Assembly (NCBI RefSeq): GCF_014205225.1
Contig: NZ_JACHNB010000001.1
Location: 7,731,501 to 7,795,500 of the forward strand
Source of the DNA: Actinoplanes octamycinicus
GTDB lineage: Bacteria; Actinomycetota; Actinomycetes; Mycobacteriales; Micromonosporaceae
Length of the DNA stretch: 64,000 nt
Reading direction: 5' to 3'
In this document: piece after piece, positions 61,507 to 64,000 of the stretch
Numbering within the stretch: the first letter of the stretch is position 1
Layout: every line of letters begins with the position of its first letter
The notes under the pieces: generated by a model
Seen by the model: the letters and a program-made list of their open reading frames with translations, nothing else
The model's database searches: none
What the model was told of the DNA's origin: nothing
Position numbers and translations under genes: made by a program

Positions 61507-62349
61507 ATGGCGAGACTTCCGGCGCTGAACGACTCGGAAGACCTCGTTGCACTGAATGCCACCGTCGACGGCCGACTGGTCGCTGTCTCGGCGTCAGGTA
61601 GCCGCCGGACCCCGCTATCCAGCCTACGGGTCCGGGCTCACCTGCACGACGGCGACGACTGGCGTCCCGTGGAACTCGACGGTCCGACGGTAGTGCCGAA
61701 CAAGGTGGACCTGCTGCCTGACGGGAGTCTCCTGCTGGTCCAGTCCCGATGCGTCCGTCGGCCATTCGAGCCGGTGCCGGACAACGCACAGATTTTCAGC
61801 GCGTCCGGGAAGGCGTTGCGGTCATTTCGGATCGGTGATGGCGTCGAACACCTCGCCGTCGACGAGCCGGGCACCATCTGGGTCGGTTACTTTGACGAGG
61901 GCATCTACAGCGGGGATCCGCTCAGCGCAGGCGGTCTCACACGGTTTGACGAGTACGGTCGGCAGCTGTGGACCTACTGGCCTCAATCTGGATTCGACCA
62001 CATCGCTACCTGCTACGCATTGAACGTGAGCGCTCGTACGACCTGGGCCTACTACTACACCGGCTTCCCACTAGTCCGGATCACTGATACGAAGGTCAGT
62101 CCCTTCTCGTCGAGCCCGGTCCGCGGGGCGCGGGGGGTATTGATCCACGACGACGTGGTGGTCTTCATCGGTAGGTACGGCGAGCCGCACCAGCTGACCG
62201 AGTGTCGGCTGCGTGACGGAAGCATTGTTGAACACGGACCGGTCGCCCTTGCCCCGTTGATGGAGTTTGGCCTTGTGAGCACCCGAGGAGGCCGTCTCTA
62301 CGTGCAAACCGCCGATTCGGTCTTCGAAGCCGACCTAGCCCAGTTCTAA
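61507..62349 (+). CDS. Hypothetical beta-propeller-like protein, 280 aa
   Basis: Repeated strand patterns (DLLPDGSLLLVQSRCVRR; VEHLAVDEPGTIWVGYFDEG; GRLYVQTADSVFEADLAQF) resemble WD40/Kelch-like propellers; GTIWVGYFDEGIYSG is a stretch seen in many actinobacterial hypothetical proteins. ATG 61507 is chosen; the frame opens at TTG 61480 without a good ribosome site. No signal or membrane helix. Function unknown. Confidence 0.65.
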   Translation: MARLPALNDSEDLVALNATVDGRLVAVSASGSRRTPLSSLRVRAHLHDGDDWRPVELDGPTVVPNKVDLLPDGSLLLVQSRCVRRPFEPVPDNAQIFSASGKALRSFRIGDGVEHLAVDEPGTIWVGYFDEGIYSGDPLSAGGLTRFDEYGRQLWTYWPQSGFDHIATCYALNVSARTTWAYYYTGFPLVRITDTKVSPFSSSPVRGARGVLIHDDVVVFIGRYGEPHQLTECRLRDGSIVEHGPVALAPLMEFGLVSTRGGRLYVQTADSVFEADLAQF

Positions 62350-62521
62350 TCGCTAAGCGTGCAACTTGGCAGCGGCGGACGCCCTCTCTTGCCTCCGAGC
62401 GTCCGTTGAACGCTCTTGGTGGCCAGCCGGCCGACCGGCGTGGTGCTCCAGTCAAGCGGCTCTGGCCCGCAACAGTAGGCGGAGCGCCCGAGCCTCAGCA
62501 AGGGGAATTCGCCGTAGCCTA

Positions 62522-62815
62522 TTAGTATCTTACCGGGGCTTCGTTGAGTTGTTCCGCAATCGGAGTTGGGGAGCCACCAAAATACGGCGGCTCCCCCGAC
62601 TTCGGCACGACCACCGGGCCGTTACCGACAAGCGATGCCATGAAATCGCCCTGAAGGAAACGGCGTGTCTGGTAGCCAAAAACCCACGAGCTCGGGAATT
62701 CTTGACATGAACATATCACCACATCACTAGTAAACTTCCTTATAGCCCCGTCCAACATTTTCTGAGCTTGCACATAAGCGTCTTCAAGAACGAGTATCTT
62801 GTCAGTTGGTTTCAA
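62522..62815 (-). CDS. Imm35/YrhB-domain immunity protein
   Basis: 97 aa from TTG 62815 with GAGGAG about 10 bases upstream. The signature SLVGNGPVVVPKSGEPPYFG near the end, with WVFGYQTRRFLQGDFMA before it, is that of the YrhB/Imm35 domain. These small cytosolic proteins protect against polymorphic toxins. A possible toxin tail lies upstream at 62830-63070. Confidence 0.7.
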   Translation of the reverse strand: MKPTDKILVLEDAYVQAQKMLDGAIRKFTSDVVICSCQEFPSSWVFGYQTRRFLQGDFMASLVGNGPVVVPKSGEPPYFGGSPTPIAEQLNEAPVRY

Positions 62816-63073
62816 CGTATGTCAGCTCCTCAGGCGCCGGCTGGCGTCGGCGTCGGTTTCCATGCGTCGCCAGACGATAGTCGAGCCGCTCCGTCGAACC
62901 TCATCCCGAGGAGGGTTCGACTCACTGATCTGCCGCCGTCCGCACGGTTACCGCCGTCAGCTCGCCACTCTTCGTGCTGACTGCTGGCTGCTGACTGTGA
63001 GGGGCAGCGTCCGAAGTACCCGATTGAGGGCGTCGGCCGATAGATTTGCTGTGAACCTTTTCTCACCTTTCGA

Positions 63074-63993
63074 TTAGATTTCATATATGCCGGGCGGCAA
63101 CGTAACAGGCCCGGCGCCTGGCACGGCAGCCAGCACAGGGCTGCCATGGATGAGCGAGTCATGAGGATGCTTCCACCCGACGTCGACGCTGACCGCAGCG
63201 GCGACATCATTGGCCTCGTAGAAATCCACATCGTGTCCGAGAATTCGTCGTCGTACACGAGGACCCCGTGCTCGTTGTATCTGCAATGGTCCTCCGGGCG
63301 GCCTGGAACACCATGTGCAGCCATCCAGTCCTGTTCGATCGGCAGCGGGTCACCGGTCGTATCCTGGAGGTCGAAAGTACTGTAGCGACGTACCGTGACG
63401 CCGTTCCTTGCGACCAGCCACGCGGTTCCGTTGTTGTGCGCACTGAACGAGAACGCGTGCACCTCGCCGCAATCCGCGCTCAACCGCTCGATGGTCGTTC
63501 GGACTTCATCAGCACGATCGCCGAACGCGTCGCACCACGGACCGACGACGGGCGTCCATCCGTTGATCTTCGGACCGACATAGACAAGGCCAGACTCGTC
63601 GTCCGAGTCGATTATCTCCATGGCGCTGTTGGCCAGCTTGTACGTCACCGGCCTGGGTGAGGTCAGTCCGAGCGAAGCCATAACCCTCGTCTGGTCGAAA
63701 TCGCGAACACACCACCAAGTCGTCTCGATCGACATGACAGGCGTGAGGAGATCGGTGCGCTGGCGAATCCGGATGAGACGCTCGACAGCAGCCACGTCCG
63801 TCGAATCCAGGCCCGATTCCCCTTCGAGGTGCATGAGAGCATCGAGGGCGGCGGCGCGCAACCGGCCCGGGCCGTGTCGACGTATGTCCCGCAACAGCGT
63901 CGCAGCATTCGGTGCCTTCTCGATTTTGCAGCGGATCTCCCAACGCCGGTGGAAATCATGTTCCACCGACAAAAGCGCTAGCAGCCCGTGCAC
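63074..63993 (-). pseudogene. Conserved actinobacterial hypothetical protein, frameshifted
   Basis: From 63993 to about 63240 the frame encodes a recognisable protein (VYVGPKINGWTPVVGPWCDA; HNNGTAWLVARNGVTVRRYS; WMAAHGVPGRPEDHCRYNEH). After DDEFSDT the sense continues in the next frame (DVDFYEANDVAAAVSVDVGW) and stops at 63074. So one base has been gained or lost near 63225-63245. The 5' end may extend beyond the window. The family is common in Streptomyces-type genomes with no known role. Confidence 0.7.
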
Positions 63994-64000
63994 TTCCCAT

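Overview
The window is high-GC actinobacterial chromosome. GTG and TTG starts, very high third-position GC and the gene families (PadR, BlaI, DUF1707, DUF3516 helicase, S-adenosyl methyltransferase, rifampicin monooxygenase, AEC and CPA2 transporters) suggest a filamentous actinomycete, plausibly Micromonosporaceae/Actinoplanes-like. The genus is an inference. I see no rRNA, no CRISPR array and no intact tRNA.

1-6 kb is an insertion-scarred stretch. A PadR/FAD-monooxygenase divergent pair is damaged by an IS5-like remnant, followed by a lipoprotein, two small hypothetical genes, palindromic IS-end-like repeats and a 3'-truncated IS701-type transposase. 6-24 kb is mostly ordinary chromosome: an MFS exporter with BlaI regulator, DUF1707 protein, DUF3516 helicase, XRE-TPR regulator, an S-4TM pore-forming effector homologue beside a TM0106/RecB-like nuclease, AEC transporter, DUF6461 protein, methyltransferases, an APH-type kinase and a monooxygenase/TetR pair. 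24-30 kb holds signalling proteins: a sensor GGDEF(degenerate)-EAL protein converging on a CheB-PAS-GAF-histidine kinase-REC-PAS fusion.

29.5-36 kb looks like a drug-inactivation and export block. A rifampicin monooxygenase (rox-like) has a canonical rifamycin-associated element upstream. It is followed by a TetX-like flavoprotein with a TetR regulator and two identical 12-bp operators, an MFS-AKR operon and a divergent MarR. At 36-39 kb a complete IS200/IS605 element (tnpA plus tnpB) splits a secreted cyclase gene. 40-48.4 kb carries SDRs, an ABC1/UbiB-like kinase, a histidine phosphatase and a translationally coupled LLM oxidoreductase / CPA2 antiporter / FAD halogenase-like operon.

48.4-64 kb has lower and uneven GC and is an archipelago of broken genes. 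It contains two deaminase-fold toxin C-terminal remnants, each directly followed by an immunity-type gene (DUF6881; an unknown 158-aa protein), Imm1 and Imm35 immunity genes, DUF1963, a truncated LamG protein, a broken ISL3 transposase, a degenerate tRNA-Lys-like sequence and a frameshifted hypothetical gene. The simplest reading is decayed polymorphic-toxin loci that kept their immunity genes.

The most interesting signals are a repeated 28-bp-arm hairpin with compensatory changes (12.35 and 33.25 kb), the toxin remnant/immunity pairs, the S-4TM/TM0106 neighbourhood, the rifamycin element and the TnpB insertion, whose flanks predict its own guide and TAM.
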